Shown here piece after piece: positions 9,636 through 18,060 of a stretch of 64,000 nt of DNA. The stretch covers positions 868,001 through 932,000 of the forward strand of contig NZ_FXYE01000001.1 in the NCBI RefSeq assembly GCF_900184935.1. Direction: 5' to 3'. Source of the DNA: Actibacterium lipolyticum (lineage in GTDB: Bacteria; Pseudomonadota; Alphaproteobacteria; Rhodobacterales; Rhodobacteraceae). Under the pieces are notes generated by a model that worked only from the letters and a program-made list of their open reading frames with translations, was not told where the DNA came from and did not search any database. Position 1 is the first letter of the stretch; every line of letters begins with the position of its first letter. A program made the position numbers and the translations under genes.

Positions 9636-10305
9636 GTTGGTGCTGGGGCTAGAAGGCGTCGATAAAGCCTATAACAAAGGTAAGCCGAATGAGGTGACCG
9701 TGCTGCGCGGTGCTTCGCTTGCCGTTAAGCCCGGCGAAGTGGTGGCGCTGGTTGCGCCATCCGGGGCGGGCAAGTCCACGTTGCTGCACATCGCGGGGCT
9801 TCTGGATACGCCCGACGCGGGCAGTGTTGCGATCAACGACCAGGATATGACCAAGCTTTCCGATAAAAAGCGCACGGCGGTGCGGCGGGATTCTGTTGGG
9901 TTCGTCTATCAGTTCCATCACCTGCTGCCGGAATTCACTGCGCTGGAAAACATCGTTTTGCCGCAGTTGGCGAATGGCACCAAGCAGGCCGAGGCCGAAG
10001 CCCACGCACAAGAGCTTTTGGCCCGTGTCGGCATCGCGGCGCGCGCGGATCATCGCCCGGCTGCGCTGTCGGGTGGCGAACAACAGCGCGTCGCTTTTTG
10101 CCGGGCGCTGGCGAACAAGCCGCACTTGTTGCTGGCCGACGAACCCACGGGCAATCTGGACCCAGGCACATCGGACACGGTGTTTGCGGCGCTGATGGAG
10201 CTGGTGCAGGGCACCGGCCTATCCGCGTTGATCGCCACGCATAATATGGAACTTGCCGCACGGATGGATCGCACGCTGCATCTGGAAGACGGCCGCTTGG
10301 TTTGA
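9628..10305 (+). CDS. lolD: Lipoprotein-releasing ABC transporter ATPase LolD
   Basis: ATPase subunit of the Lol complex, 225 residues, the expected length. Walker A is APSGAGKST (residues 43-51), the Q-loop region is [16 protein letters not shown], the ABC signature is [15 protein letters not shown], Walker B is [12 protein letters not shown], and the switch histidine is in ATHNMELA. It starts inside the last codons of the permease gene (8-base overlap) and is clearly co-translated with it. Together they would feed lipoproteins to the outer membrane, which may include the surface lipoprotein candidate near 33 kb and the lipobox cytochrome at 12.1 kb if these have no retention signal. Confidence 0.96.
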   Translation: MSELVLGLEGVDKAYNKGKPNEVTVLRGASLAVKPGEVVALVAPSGAGKSTLLHIAGLLDTPDAGSVAINDQDMTKLSDKKRTAVRRDSVGFVYQFHHLLPEFTALENIVLPQLANGTKQAEAEAHAQELLARVGIAARADHRPAALSGGEQQRVAFCRALANKPHLLLADEPTGNLDPGTSDTVFAALMELVQGTGLSALIATHNMELAARMDRTLHLEDGRLV

Positions 10306-10371
10306 TCCGGGTCAAGGTTCCCGCGACCTTCGGGCACTAGGGTTTAAGCAGCTTAGCCGCCGGAGGTTTAG

Positions 10372-10773
10372 ATGCGCGCCTTTTGCCCGATTGCCACCCT
10401 GTCCATCATGCTGTGTTCGCTGCCTGTCGCAGCTCAGGAAACCGCAAGCGGCGTGTTGTTCCGCGATCACTGTGCCACATGCCACGGCCTAACCGCGCGG
10501 GGGGATGGGCCCATGGCGGCGATCTTGGCCATACCGGCCACCGACCTAACCCAACTTGCCGCGGTAAACGGCGGTGTGTTTCCGCTGAGCGACGTGATTT
10601 CCAAAATCGACGGCACAGTAGAGGTTTTGGCCCATGGCGGGCCGATGCCGATTTTCGGTCACGCCTTGGAGGGCGAAAGCGTGCCGCTGGACGGGCCAGA
10701 TGGCAGCGTAACCTCCACAACCGCAGAAATCATGGCGATCGCCACGTGGCTGGCCAGCGTTCAGTCCAACTAA
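10372..10773 (+). CDS. Periplasmic one-heme cytochrome c (paralogue A)
   Basis: A small class I c-type cytochrome of 133 residues. A signal peptide (residues 1-21, ending PVAAQ) precedes a single heme motif CATCH at 34-38. The likely distal ligand is Met92 in HGGPMPIFG. Between them lies DLTQLAAVNGGVFP, which is repeated almost word for word in two more cytochromes at 12102 and 12479. A good GGAGG lies upstream of the ATG. It would act as a soluble periplasmic electron carrier; the partner is unknown. It is convergent with the ydcZ-like gene, with only three bases between stops. Confidence 0.88.
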   Translation: MRAFCPIATLSIMLCSLPVAAQETASGVLFRDHCATCHGLTARGDGPMAAILAIPATDLTQLAAVNGGVFPLSDVISKIDGTVEVLAHGGPMPIFGHALEGESVPLDGPDGSVTSTTAEIMAIATWLASVQSN

Positions 10774-10776
10774 TTG

Positions 10777-11223
10777 CTAAACCTGTTGGGTCACGAACAC
10801 GCCCGCGGCCATCAGCGCGATACCTGCGGCACGTGTCAGTGTAAGGGGCTGGGGCAGGGCACCTGCCAGACCGAAATGATCAATCGCGGCGGCAGAAATC
10901 AGCTGCCCCAAAAGAACGAAAAACACCGCGTTCCCAACGCCAAACTTCGGAGCAATCCAGGTTATCGTCAGAACGTAAAACGCGATAAGCAGCCCGGCCG
11001 CGAACAGGTGTTTGGGCGCAGAACTGGCCGCCATGATCGCGCCGGGCCCTGATATCAGCAAAACCGTCAGCGCACTTAACAGGGCAACCGTGAACAGACA
11101 GGTCGCAGCGGCGGCGGGATTACCCAGCCGGACACCAAGCGCTGCGTTTAACGCGGCAAGAATGGGCACGCCAAACCCCGCCGCCAGCATGATGGCCGCA
11201 TATTTCATCGTGGTAATTTCCAT
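10777..11223 (-). CDS. DMT-superfamily inner-membrane protein, YdcZ (DUF606) family
   Basis: A 148-residue protein with about five hydrophobic segments in a row and very few charges, matching the YdcZ/DUF606 branch of the drug/metabolite transporter superfamily. Such half-size transporters usually act as dimers; no substrate is established. The ATG at 11223 is preceded by AGGAGAGG. A second ATG (MKYAAIM) lies five codons in and a TTG lies one codon upstream. It is transcribed toward the first cytochrome gene and is followed upstream by a DUF1194 gene in the same direction, 39 bases away, so the two may be co-transcribed. Confidence 0.75.
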   Translation of the reverse strand: MEITTMKYAAIMLAAGFGVPILAALNAALGVRLGNPAAAATCLFTVALLSALTVLLISGPGAIMAASSAPKHLFAAGLLIAFYVLTITWIAPKFGVGNAVFFVLLGQLISAAAIDHFGLAGALPQPLTLTRAAGIALMAAGVFVTQQV

Positions 11224-11262
11224 CAACCTCTCCTGTCAGATCACCCGGAAAGGGCACCCGTT

Positions 11263-11973
11263 CTATTTCATCTGCGCCAGCTTTTGTGCGGGCATCTGGC
11301 CTGAAATCTCTAGTATCAGCTTGCGGCGCACGGCATCCGCAAAGCTTTCATCGTTTTCGGCGGTCACGACGAATGCCCCATGCCCGCCGATGATCTGTTC
11401 GGCGTAGATCTTTTCCAAATCCGCTGTCGACGGGCGCCCGTTGCAACGGCGGCACAGAATGGGCAATCCGTTGATGGTAATGCCTGCGGCCAACACCTCG
11501 GCGCGGGCATCTTCGATGCTGGGGCCGCTCCAATTGCGGGCGCTGTCGCCGGAAAAGTCGATAACTTTGCGCCAACTGGTAATGTCATTGCCTTCGATCA
11601 ATCGCATCCCCGTCAACAGGGCAGAGCCGATGGCGTTGCTTCCAAAGGCGGTGCGCGGCGGCAGGAACAGCGCCTTGGCGAACGCTTCGGCGGTCGCGGC
11701 GCTGTCGATGATTGTCCATGGCACGACAACCTGTTCTTCGCCGGCGCTGGCCCATTCGACATAGGTCACGGCGATGTTGCCAAGCGACGTGTCGGTAATG
11801 GCCTTCAACACGCGCGGGTCGGTGATTGCTTCGGCATAACCCTGACGTTGAAACGTGATTTCCGCGCTATCGATAGAGCCGGATGCGTCGGCAAGCAGCA
11901 CCAACTCCAACTCGACGTCTTGCGCGTGGACAGGTGCGGACAGCAGAAAAAGGGCGAAGATCAGTCGGCGCAT
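11263..11973 (-). CDS. Secreted DUF1194 protein with vWA-like fold (copy 1)
   Basis: A 236-residue protein with a signal peptide (MRRLIFALFLLSAPVHA) and a von Willebrand A-like domain of the DUF1194 family. The metal-ion-dependent adhesion motif is LLADASGSID at about residues 26-35. Other family marks are VTYVEWAS, the conserved FSGDSARN and INGLPIL, and the C-terminal IGGHGAFVVTAENDESFADAVRRKL. Two more members lie at 29.4-30.8 kb. The family is common in Rhodobacterales and has no firm function; a periplasmic protein-binding role is an inference from the fold. It stands between two cytochrome c genes on the opposite strand. Confidence 0.8.
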   Translation of the reverse strand: MRRLIFALFLLSAPVHAQDVELELVLLADASGSIDSAEITFQRQGYAEAITDPRVLKAITDTSLGNIAVTYVEWASAGEEQVVVPWTIIDSAATAEAFAKALFLPPRTAFGSNAIGSALLTGMRLIEGNDITSWRKVIDFSGDSARNWSGPSIEDARAEVLAAGITINGLPILCRRCNGRPSTADLEKIYAEQIIGGHGAFVVTAENDESFADAVRRKLILEISGQMPAQKLAQMK

Positions 11974-12101
11974 TGCAGCCTCCCCAGTGCAATAAGTTAC
12001 GCAAAGGATAGCGAGGATTTGGCCGATTGATAGAGGGGCGTTGCACAGTCTTTGAACCCGTGCGAGGCTTGCATCACACCGTTTTCAAAAAGGGGCTTTC
12101 C

Positions 12102-12473
12102 ATGCGGCGTTTAACTGGGGTGGCGATGCTTGTGGTTCTGGCTGGCTGCGTTCAAAATGAGGATGTCGGCCGCGCTAATTTTGAGGCTTATTGCGCCGGT
12201 TGTCACGGCACCAACGCACGCGGCAATGGCGCGCTTGTGCCCGACCTGACCCAGATCGCGGCGCGAAACGGCGGCGTCTTTCCCAAGGCGCGCGTGATGT
12301 CGGTGGTCGATGGCTATACCCGCGTCAATCAGCACGGCAGCACCATGCCCGAATTCGGCGCGCTGTTAGAAGGGCCGACCGTTCTGGTGGAATTTGAAGA
12401 CGGCGCCATGACGCCAACGCCCGCGCCTTTGGTTGCGCTGGCGGACTATTTGGAAGGTATTCAAGAGGAGTAA
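12102..12473 (+). CDS. Lipoprotein one-heme cytochrome c (paralogue B)
   Basis: A 123-residue cytochrome c with a lipobox (VVLAGC, lipidated Cys16) instead of a cleavable secretory signal, so it should be anchored to a membrane on the periplasmic side. The heme motif is CAGCH (31-35), with probable ligand Met82 in HGSTMPEFG. The stretch DLTQIAARNGGVFP marks it as a paralogue of the cytochromes at 10372 and 12479. I use the ATG at 12102, which has AGGGG upstream; the frame is open to 12027 but the lipoprotein signal only makes sense from 12102. The next cytochrome gene begins five bases after its stop, so the two are one operon. Confidence 0.88.
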   Translation: MRRLTGVAMLVVLAGCVQNEDVGRANFEAYCAGCHGTNARGNGALVPDLTQIAARNGGVFPKARVMSVVDGYTRVNQHGSTMPEFGALLEGPTVLVEFEDGAMTPTPAPLVALADYLEGIQEE

Positions 12474-12478
12474 TCGCC

Positions 12479-12889
12479 ATGCCCGCCATTGACCTGTTGA
12501 AACGTGCATCCGCGCTGGCCCTTTGCCTTTTGCCGCACGCAGCCTTGGCGCAAGACCCCGAACGAGGGGAAGAGGTATTCCTATCCTACTGCGCCGCCTG
12601 TCATGGGCTAGAGGGGCGGGGCGATGGGCAGATGGCCGCAATCCTTGAAATCCTGCCCGCCGACCTGACCCAGCTGTCTGCCAACAATGGCGGCGTGTTT
12701 CCCCTGTTTGACGTGCTGCGCAAGATCGACGGCCGCGACCCGGTGCTGGCCCACGGCGGTGTCATGCCACTCTACGGAGATTTCTTCGAAGGGTTCGACA
12801 CCGCCCTGCAAACACCCGGAGGCCAGCCGATCTTGACCAGTCAGCCATTAGCGGACGTAGCGGCGTGGTTAGAGAGGGTGCAGGAGTAG
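12479..12889 (+). CDS. Periplasmic one-heme cytochrome c (paralogue C)
   Basis: A 136-residue soluble cytochrome c with a signal peptide (to about residue 24, AALAQ), heme motif CAACH (38-42) and probable distal ligand Met96 in HGGVMPLYG. It is closest to paralogue A: both share the GDG-MAAIL segment and the DLTQ-NGGVFPL-DV segment. GAGGAG of the preceding cytochrome's last codons serves as its ribosome binding site. A lipid-anchored carrier (B) next to a soluble one (C) suggests a short periplasmic electron relay, but no oxidase or dehydrogenase is adjacent. Confidence 0.88.
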   Translation: MPAIDLLKRASALALCLLPHAALAQDPERGEEVFLSYCAACHGLEGRGDGQMAAILEILPADLTQLSANNGGVFPLFDVLRKIDGRDPVLAHGGVMPLYGDFFEGFDTALQTPGGQPILTSQPLADVAAWLERVQE

Positions 12890-12895
12890 GGGCAG

Positions 12896-13615
12896 TCAAG
12901 TTTGGTTTGGAGCTATTTGCGAGTTGAATATTTCCCACCGCCAATTGAGGTGGGCCTGATTGGCTGATGGAAGTTTGACTGTCATGTTCTCCAAGTTTTT
13001 ATATGCTGCCAGAACTTCGCTAGCCACTTTGACTACCAGTTTTTGCGGGCAAATCGCTACCAAGTGAAGGTCATAAAGACGGTGCAGGTCCGCCCTGAGG
13101 AGAATGCCATTATCAACATCATCTGGGCCGCCACTTTTAATGGGCAAAATGTGGCATGCTTCCAATGCAGGACGAACTCCATTGTCAGTTAAGGCGCATT
13201 TCCAATCAAATGCCTCTCCAACACGATATCGGAACTGTGTTTGGTTCGGTCGGGCTAAGACACTTATGAGGCTACGTTGGCGTTCGACTTCATTGATAGT
13301 TTCTGCATGTGTGGATTCGATCTGTTCCCACTCAAACCCTAACTTTTCCAACCACGCACGGCCACGATGAGATGTGAAGCCCTTTCGATCAAGCGAGGCT
13401 GGATCGATTGCACTGAGCTCCATCGCTTTTTTTATGACGGCTTTCAAAGGGTGCAATTCGCCATCGTACCAAATGTAATGATCTTTCGGCACGCCTGCAC
13501 TCTTAGTCACAGTGTGCAGCTCAACCCCCTGAGATTTTAGCTGAGCAGAAAGTCTTAGAGCGTCTTCTATTTTCTCTTTGGTCAGGCCGCTAAAATAACG
13601 ATGGTCCCCACTCAA
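12896..13615 (-). CDS. HNH endonuclease-domain protein
   Basis: A 239-residue protein with a C-terminal HNH nuclease domain of the HNH_2 type: CALTDNGVRPALEACHILP near residue 140, then SGGPDDVDNGILLRADLHR and LYDLHLV. The N-terminal 120 residues are helical and unassigned. The start appears to be TTG at 13615, overlapping the parE stop as TTGA; no ATG lies in the first 85 codons. Base composition is visibly more AT-rich than in the flanking genes, pointing to acquisition by transfer. Proteins of this type occur in restriction and defence islands and as solitary genes. No methylase or other defence gene is next to it, so its role is open. Confidence 0.75.
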   Translation of the reverse strand: MSGDHRYFSGLTKEKIEDALRLSAQLKSQGVELHTVTKSAGVPKDHYIWYDGELHPLKAVIKKAMELSAIDPASLDRKGFTSHRGRAWLEKLGFEWEQIESTHAETINEVERQRSLISVLARPNQTQFRYRVGEAFDWKCALTDNGVRPALEACHILPIKSGGPDDVDNGILLRADLHRLYDLHLVAICPQKLVVKVASEVLAAYKNLENMTVKLPSANQAHLNWRWEIFNSQIAPNQT

Positions 13616-15573
13616 ATATCCAGTTCCTCCACGAACTTCGCGTTCTCTTGAATGTACTGGAACCGCATCTCAGGCTTTTTACCCATCAGGCGTTCCACAA
13701 GGTCGCCGGTTTCACCGGGCTCGTCCTCGTCAATCGTGACGCGGATCAGCTTGCGGGTTTCTGGGTTCATCGTGGTGTCTTTCAGGTCTTTTGCGTCCAT
13801 CTCGCCCAGACCTTTGAACCGGGAAACGTCGATCTTACCCTTGCCGCCAAGGCCCTTTTCCAACCATTCGTCCCGTTCACGTTCATCCAGGCAATAGACG
13901 CGCTTTGACCCTTGGGTCAGGCGATAAAGCGGCGGACAGGCGAGGTAGAGGTGACCGGTGTCGATCATCGGGCGCATCTGGGTAAAAAAGAACGTCATCA
14001 GAAGCGACGCAATATGCGCCCCGTCGACGTCCGCATCGGTCATGATGATGACCTTGTCATACCGCAGGTCCTCGACGTTGAACTTGGTGCCCATGCCCAC
14101 GCCAAGTGCTTGGCAAAGATCGTTAATTTCGGCGTTCGTGCCCAGTTTGGAGGACGCAGCCCCCAACACGTTCAGGATTTTACCGCGCAGCGGCAACAGC
14201 GCCTGTGTCTTACGATCCCGCGCGGCTTTGCCCGAACCACCGGCCGAGTCACCCTCGACGATGAAAAGTTCGGTGCCCTCGCGGTTGCTGGCCGAACAAT
14301 CGACCAGCTTGCCCGGCAGGCGCAGCTTCTTGGTGGCGGATTTGCGGGCGGTTTCCTTTTCCTGACGGCGGCGCAGACGCTCTTCGGCCTTCAGGACAAG
14401 ATAATCGAGGATCGCGCCAGCCGCTTTCGTGTCGGACGCCAGCCAGTTGTCAAAGTGGTCGCGCACCGCGCCTTCGACCATCTTTTGCGCGCTTTCGGTG
14501 GATAGCCGGTCTTTCGTCTGCCCCACAAAGCTGGGATCGGCGATAAAGCACGACACCAACGCACAGCCGCCGGTCATCAGATCGTCACGCGTGATCTGCG
14601 CGGCCTTTTTGTTGTTCACCAGTTCGCCGTAAGCACGGATGCCTTTTAGAACGGCCGACCAGAACCCGGCGACGTGGGTGCCGCCTTCGGGCGTGGGCAC
14701 GGTGTTACAGTAAGACTGGATGAACCCATCGCGGCTGGGCGTCCAGTTGATGGCCCATTCCACGTTACCGGGTTCACCGTATTTTTCGCGAAAATCGACT
14801 TTGCCCGCGAAGGGGCTGTCGGCATAGGTGGCCGATTTGCCCAGCGTTTCTTTCAGGTAATCGGCAAGGCCACCGGGGAAGTGGAAGGTTGCCTCGGTCG
14901 GGGTTTCGCCGTCGTCGATGTGGGATTTCCAGCGGATCTCCACGCCCGAGAACAGGTAGGCCTTTGACCGCACCATGGTGAACAGGCGCTTTGGCTTGAA
15001 CCGGTGCGCGCCGAAGATTTGTTCGTCTGCGTGGAAGGTGACCGTGGTGCCGCGCCGGTTGGGGGCTTGGCCAACCTTTTCAACAGGGCCAAGCGGAAGG
15101 CCGCGTGAAAAACGCTGTTCAAACAGTTCCTTATTGCGCGCGACCTGAACCACCAAGGAATCCGACAGGGCGTTCACAACCGACGAGCCAACGCCGTGCA
15201 GACCGCCCGAGGTCTGGTATGCCTTGCCGGAGAATTTGCCGCCCGCGTGCAGGGTGCAAAGGATCACTTCCAGTGCGGATTTGTCGGGGAACTTGGGGTG
15301 CGGATCAATCGGGATGCCACGCCCGTTGTCGCGGATGGTGACAGAGTAATCTGCGTTAACCTCAACCTCGATCCGGTTGGCGTGGCCAGCGACAGCTTCG
15401 TCCATCGAGTTATCAAGGATTTCAGCCACCATATGGTGCAGCGCGCGTTCGTCGGTGCCGCCGATGTACATACCGGGGCGTTGGCGGACGGGTTCCAGCC
15501 CTTCAAGCACCTCAATGGATGAGGCGTCATATTCTTCGGGGCCGTCCCCGCTTAGAAGGTCATCGGCTGACAT
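13612..15573 (-). CDS. parE: DNA topoisomerase IV subunit B
   Basis: ATPase subunit of topoisomerase IV, which decatenates daughter chromosomes with ParC. The 653-residue length fits ParE rather than the roughly 800-residue GyrB. The GHKL ATPase motifs are present (EILDNSMDEAV, then RDNGRGIPIDPHP and GGLHGVGSSVVNALS). The TOPRIM domain shows EGDSAGGSGKAARDRK and DADVDGAHI. The C-terminus ends QENAKFVEELDI. The ATG is at 15573. It is followed by the HNH gene through a four-base overlap, an unusual partner for an essential housekeeping gene. Confidence 0.94.
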   Translation of the reverse strand: MSADDLLSGDGPEEYDASSIEVLEGLEPVRQRPGMYIGGTDERALHHMVAEILDNSMDEAVAGHANRIEVEVNADYSVTIRDNGRGIPIDPHPKFPDKSALEVILCTLHAGGKFSGKAYQTSGGLHGVGSSVVNALSDSLVVQVARNKELFEQRFSRGLPLGPVEKVGQAPNRRGTTVTFHADEQIFGAHRFKPKRLFTMVRSKAYLFSGVEIRWKSHIDDGETPTEATFHFPGGLADYLKETLGKSATYADSPFAGKVDFREKYGEPGNVEWAINWTPSRDGFIQSYCNTVPTPEGGTHVAGFWSAVLKGIRAYGELVNNKKAAQITRDDLMTGGCALVSCFIADPSFVGQTKDRLSTESAQKMVEGAVRDHFDNWLASDTKAAGAILDYLVLKAEERLRRRQEKETARKSATKKLRLPGKLVDCSASNREGTELFIVEGDSAGGSGKAARDRKTQALLPLRGKILNVLGAASSKLGTNAEINDLCQALGVGMGTKFNVEDLRYDKVIIMTDADVDGAHIASLLMTFFFTQMRPMIDTGHLYLACPPLYRLTQGSKRVYCLDERERDEWLEKGLGGKGKIDVSRFKGLGEMDAKDLKDTTMNPETRKLIRVTIDEDEPGETGDLVERLMGKKPEMRFQYIQENAKFVEELDI

Positions 15574-15684
15574 GATGGATGCTCGATTCTTGTTGCTCTT
15601 GGCGTTTTCGCCATTAGACCACTCGGTGGGGTGGGGGGCAATATCTGGTATGTCCTGATTGACAGAACGCTTCGCGGGGGGGGG

Positions 15685-15948
15685 TTAGCCCTCTATGCCG
15701 CGTACGATATTTGGGATGCCTGCGATGGTGACATATTCTTCGCCCGCGTTGGTTGCCCAAAACATCCCGCCATGGTCCCGGATGTGTCGTGCCGCAATGT
15801 CATAGTGGCAGCCTATCGGGGTCGACATTTTTTCGGTGAACTCTAGATCGCGTAACAGTTCGGCGCTGCTTTGCACGGAATTTTGGCACGCGATAAACCA
15901 GCTGCCGGCGGCGTTTTGCCCAGCCGTGCAATATCGTATATCGATCAT
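15685..15948 (-). CDS. Hypothetical protein, 87 residues
   Basis: I do not recognise this protein. From the ATG at 15948 it gives 87 residues beginning MIDIRYCTAGQNAAGSWF, with three cysteines (positions 7, 21 and 47) and no signal peptide or membrane span. A weak GGGGTGG precedes the start. It fills part of an otherwise empty region between parE and ppk2, and its codon use is ordinary for the window. The frame is open a further 19 codons upstream. It may be real, but the evidence is length and position only. Confidence 0.4.
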   Translation of the reverse strand: MIDIRYCTAGQNAAGSWFIACQNSVQSSAELLRDLEFTEKMSTPIGCHYDIAARHIRDHGGMFWATNAGEEYVTIAGIPNIVRGIEG

Positions 15949-16085
15949 GCTGTTCCACCCCCTTGATCGCAGCCGCGGGTCGGTTCTGTTTCCCTTTGCA
16001 CACAAGCATTACGTTACGTCACCCAGTGTGGGGCGTCTTTGGCGTTGATGCAAGCTTTCTGTACTTAACGGTTCAGTTTTCTTGT

Positions 16086-16099
16086 TTGACCTCAATCAA
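16086..16099. promoter_or_regulatory. Fnr/Dnr-type binding site upstream of ppk2
   Basis: TTGAC-CTCA-ATCAA matches the Fnr-family palindrome TTGAT-N4-ATCAA at nine of ten specified positions. It is centred 62 bases before the ppk2 ATG. If it sits at -41.5, transcription would start near 16134 and a plausible -10 (CATTGT, 16122-16127) falls in the right place. This suggests activation of ppk2 by FnrL or a related regulator at low oxygen. Confidence 0.55.
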
Positions 16100-16154
16100 G
16101 GTGCTTTGGCGCGAAATGCGCCATTGTCTGCGAATTCAGACAAAGGAGTTTGCG

Positions 16155-17090
16155 ATGCGCGACGACATTACCCAGCCGGTTGAGGAAAAGAGCAAGGCAC
16201 CAAAAGTAGCGTCACAGTCAGTCGCAGCCCCGCCGTCGCCTGCCTCAATCGTGCATGCGTTTGAAACCGGCGAATATCCTTATTCCGAAAAGCTTTCGCG
16301 CCGGACCTATGAAAGCCAAAAAGCGAAGCTGCAGGCAGAGCTGTTGAAGGTTCAGCTGTGGGCACAAGAGACCGAGCAGAAGTTCGTCATTCTGTTTGAA
16401 GGGCGCGATGCGGCCGGCAAGGGCGGCACGATCAAACGATTTATGGAACATTTGAACCCACGTTCGGCCCGTGTTGTGGCGTTGAACAAACCCACGTGGG
16501 AAGAAAAGGGTCAGTGGTTCTTTCAGCGGTATATTTCCGAACTTCCGACCGTGGGGGAAATGGTTTTTTATGACCGGTCTTGGTACAATCGTGCCGGTGT
16601 GGAACGGGTCATGGGGTTCTGTACGCCCAATGATTATCTAGAGTTTATGCGCCAAACTCCAGAGCTTGAACGGATGTTGGTGCGTTCGGGTATTCGCCTT
16701 TATAAATATTGGTTCTCCGTCACGCAGGACGAACAGCGCACCCGTTTTGACGCGCGTGAAACCGACCCGCTAAAGCGTTGGAAGTTAAGCCCAATCGATA
16801 AGGCAAGCCTTGGAAAATGGGATGACTACACCGAGGCGAAAGAGGCGATGTTCTTTTACACAGATACCGCCGATGCCCCTTGGACGATCATCAAGTCGAA
16901 CGACAAGAAACGCGCGCGGCTGGAATGTATGCGCCATTTCCTAAGCGGCATTGATTATCCCGGAAAAGACCCAAAGATCGCCCATGCGCCCGATCCGCTT
17001 ATCGTTGGGCGTGCCGAACATGTGCTTCACAGCTCTGACCATATATTAGGCACGTCGTTGCACCCCGATCATCGGCGAAGCAAAGACTAG
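16155..17090 (+). CDS. ppk2: Polyphosphate kinase 2
   Basis: PPK2 transfers phosphate between polyphosphate and nucleoside diphosphates, in many bacteria mainly making GTP or ATP from polyphosphate. The 311-residue product has Walker A GRDAAGKGG (83-91), the lid region FMEHLNPRSARVVALNKP, and Walker B YDRSWYNRAGVERVMGFC, all diagnostic. The single PPK2 domain and length fit class I. The ATG at 16155 has AAAGGAG at good spacing; the frame is open upstream to 15963 but without support. An Fnr-type box lies in the promoter. With ppk1 and ppx at the left end, the window carries a full polyphosphate cycle. Confidence 0.93.
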   Translation: MRDDITQPVEEKSKAPKVASQSVAAPPSPASIVHAFETGEYPYSEKLSRRTYESQKAKLQAELLKVQLWAQETEQKFVILFEGRDAAGKGGTIKRFMEHLNPRSARVVALNKPTWEEKGQWFFQRYISELPTVGEMVFYDRSWYNRAGVERVMGFCTPNDYLEFMRQTPELERMLVRSGIRLYKYWFSVTQDEQRTRFDARETDPLKRWKLSPIDKASLGKWDDYTEAKEAMFFYTDTADAPWTIIKSNDKKRARLECMRHFLSGIDYPGKDPKIAHAPDPLIVGRAEHVLHSSDHILGTSLHPDHRRSKD

Positions 17091-17098
17091 AAACACCA

Positions 17099-17126
17099 AA
17101 CGCCCCAGAGTTTCCCCTGAGGCGTT
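17099..17126. terminator. Hairpin between convergent ppk2 and DUF533 genes
   Basis: AACGCC-C-CAG and CTG-A-GGCGTT form a stem of nine pairs with one mismatch and an 8-base loop. It lies in the 56 bases between the two convergent stops and probably ends transcription from one or both sides. Neither side has a long T run. Confidence 0.45.
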
Positions 17127-17146
17127 GGCGTGAGTGGTCGTCAGAA

Positions 17147-17863
17147 TTAGCTGTAAAGTGCGGGCACGCCCAGTTTGTTGTGGATCGCATTCACCGAGCG
17201 TTGGTCCAGCCCCATCGCCGTGGCGAACTGGTGCAGGTAATTTGCTTCGGCGCGGTTATCCAGATCGATGCCCATGACGGACATTAGGTAAACTTGCCCT
17301 TCCATGCCGCGCGGAACAGACCGTGCCAGCCCGTCAACATCGACAGGGGCGGCAAGTTCGGCGTTTACGAACTCCATTTCGGCGGGAGAGATATCTCCTA
17401 GATGGCCAAGCAGTTTTTCTTTTTCAGCGGCGTCAATCTTGCCGTCGGATTTCGCGGCCTGAAGCATTGCCTTCAGCATCAGCGATGCCGTGTCTTCCTG
17501 TGCTTGGCTAGGCGCGGTTTCGGGCTCTCCGAAGCGCTGAAGGGATTGGTTCAGAAGGTCACCAAGGCTGCCGCCGCTGGGCTGTGCGGTTCCGCCAGTA
17601 GGGCGCGAGGCATTGGAAAGCCCTTCCAATAACCCGCCAAGACCGCCGCCTTGCGTGCTTCCGCCGGACAGAACGGAACCCAGCATATCTTGCAAACCGC
17701 CACCAGAAGGGGCCGCCGCACCAGTGTTGGCCGAGAACGCGTCACCAAATACCGAACCAGATCCTGCGCTTGTTTGGCCAGATGCTTGTTTTCCAAGGCT
17801 AGACACGCCCTTTGCAACGGCAACGCCAACTGCGACTTTGGCCAATGTACTTAGTAAACTCAT
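17147..17863 (-). CDS. DUF533 / TerB-like protein
   Basis: A 238-residue protein whose C-terminal half (from about residue 120) matches the DUF533 domain, a TerB-like helical fold: LMLKAMLQAAKSDGKIDAAEK, then PRGMEGQVYLMSVMGIDLDN and QFATAMGLDQRSVNAIH. The first 110 residues are rich in Gly, Ser and Ala and look disordered after a short hydrophobic N-terminus (STLAKVAVGVAVAKGV). The ATG at 17863 follows AGGAGG. DUF533 proteins such as YebE are envelope-stress-linked in enterobacteria, but no function is established, and nothing nearby clarifies it. Confidence 0.8.
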   Translation of the reverse strand: MSLLSTLAKVAVGVAVAKGVSSLGKQASGQTSAGSGSVFGDAFSANTGAAAPSGGGLQDMLGSVLSGGSTQGGGLGGLLEGLSNASRPTGGTAQPSGGSLGDLLNQSLQRFGEPETAPSQAQEDTASLMLKAMLQAAKSDGKIDAAEKEKLLGHLGDISPAEMEFVNAELAAPVDVDGLARSVPRGMEGQVYLMSVMGIDLDNRAEANYLHQFATAMGLDQRSVNAIHNKLGVPALYS

Positions 17864-18060
17864 TCTGTCCTCCTGAATAACTTTCACCACTCTATGACGC
17901 GGACGTAAGCCTGTGGCAGGGGGAAAACCGCGGGATGGTTCCCTTTGCTTGCTGGGTTGGGGGGAAATAACGGCGCGAAGCAGGGCGGGCTATAAGCAGC
18001 GTTCGGCGGGTCGGGCAGGGGGAATTGAAACGGACTTGCTGTGGCGAAGTCGCTCGCCTA

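Noticed and set aside
15660-15690. A G-rich tract (nine G in a row) as a quadruplex element
   Set aside because: There is only one long run with irregular neighbours. It is a low-complexity stretch between two stop-side ends with no other sign of function.
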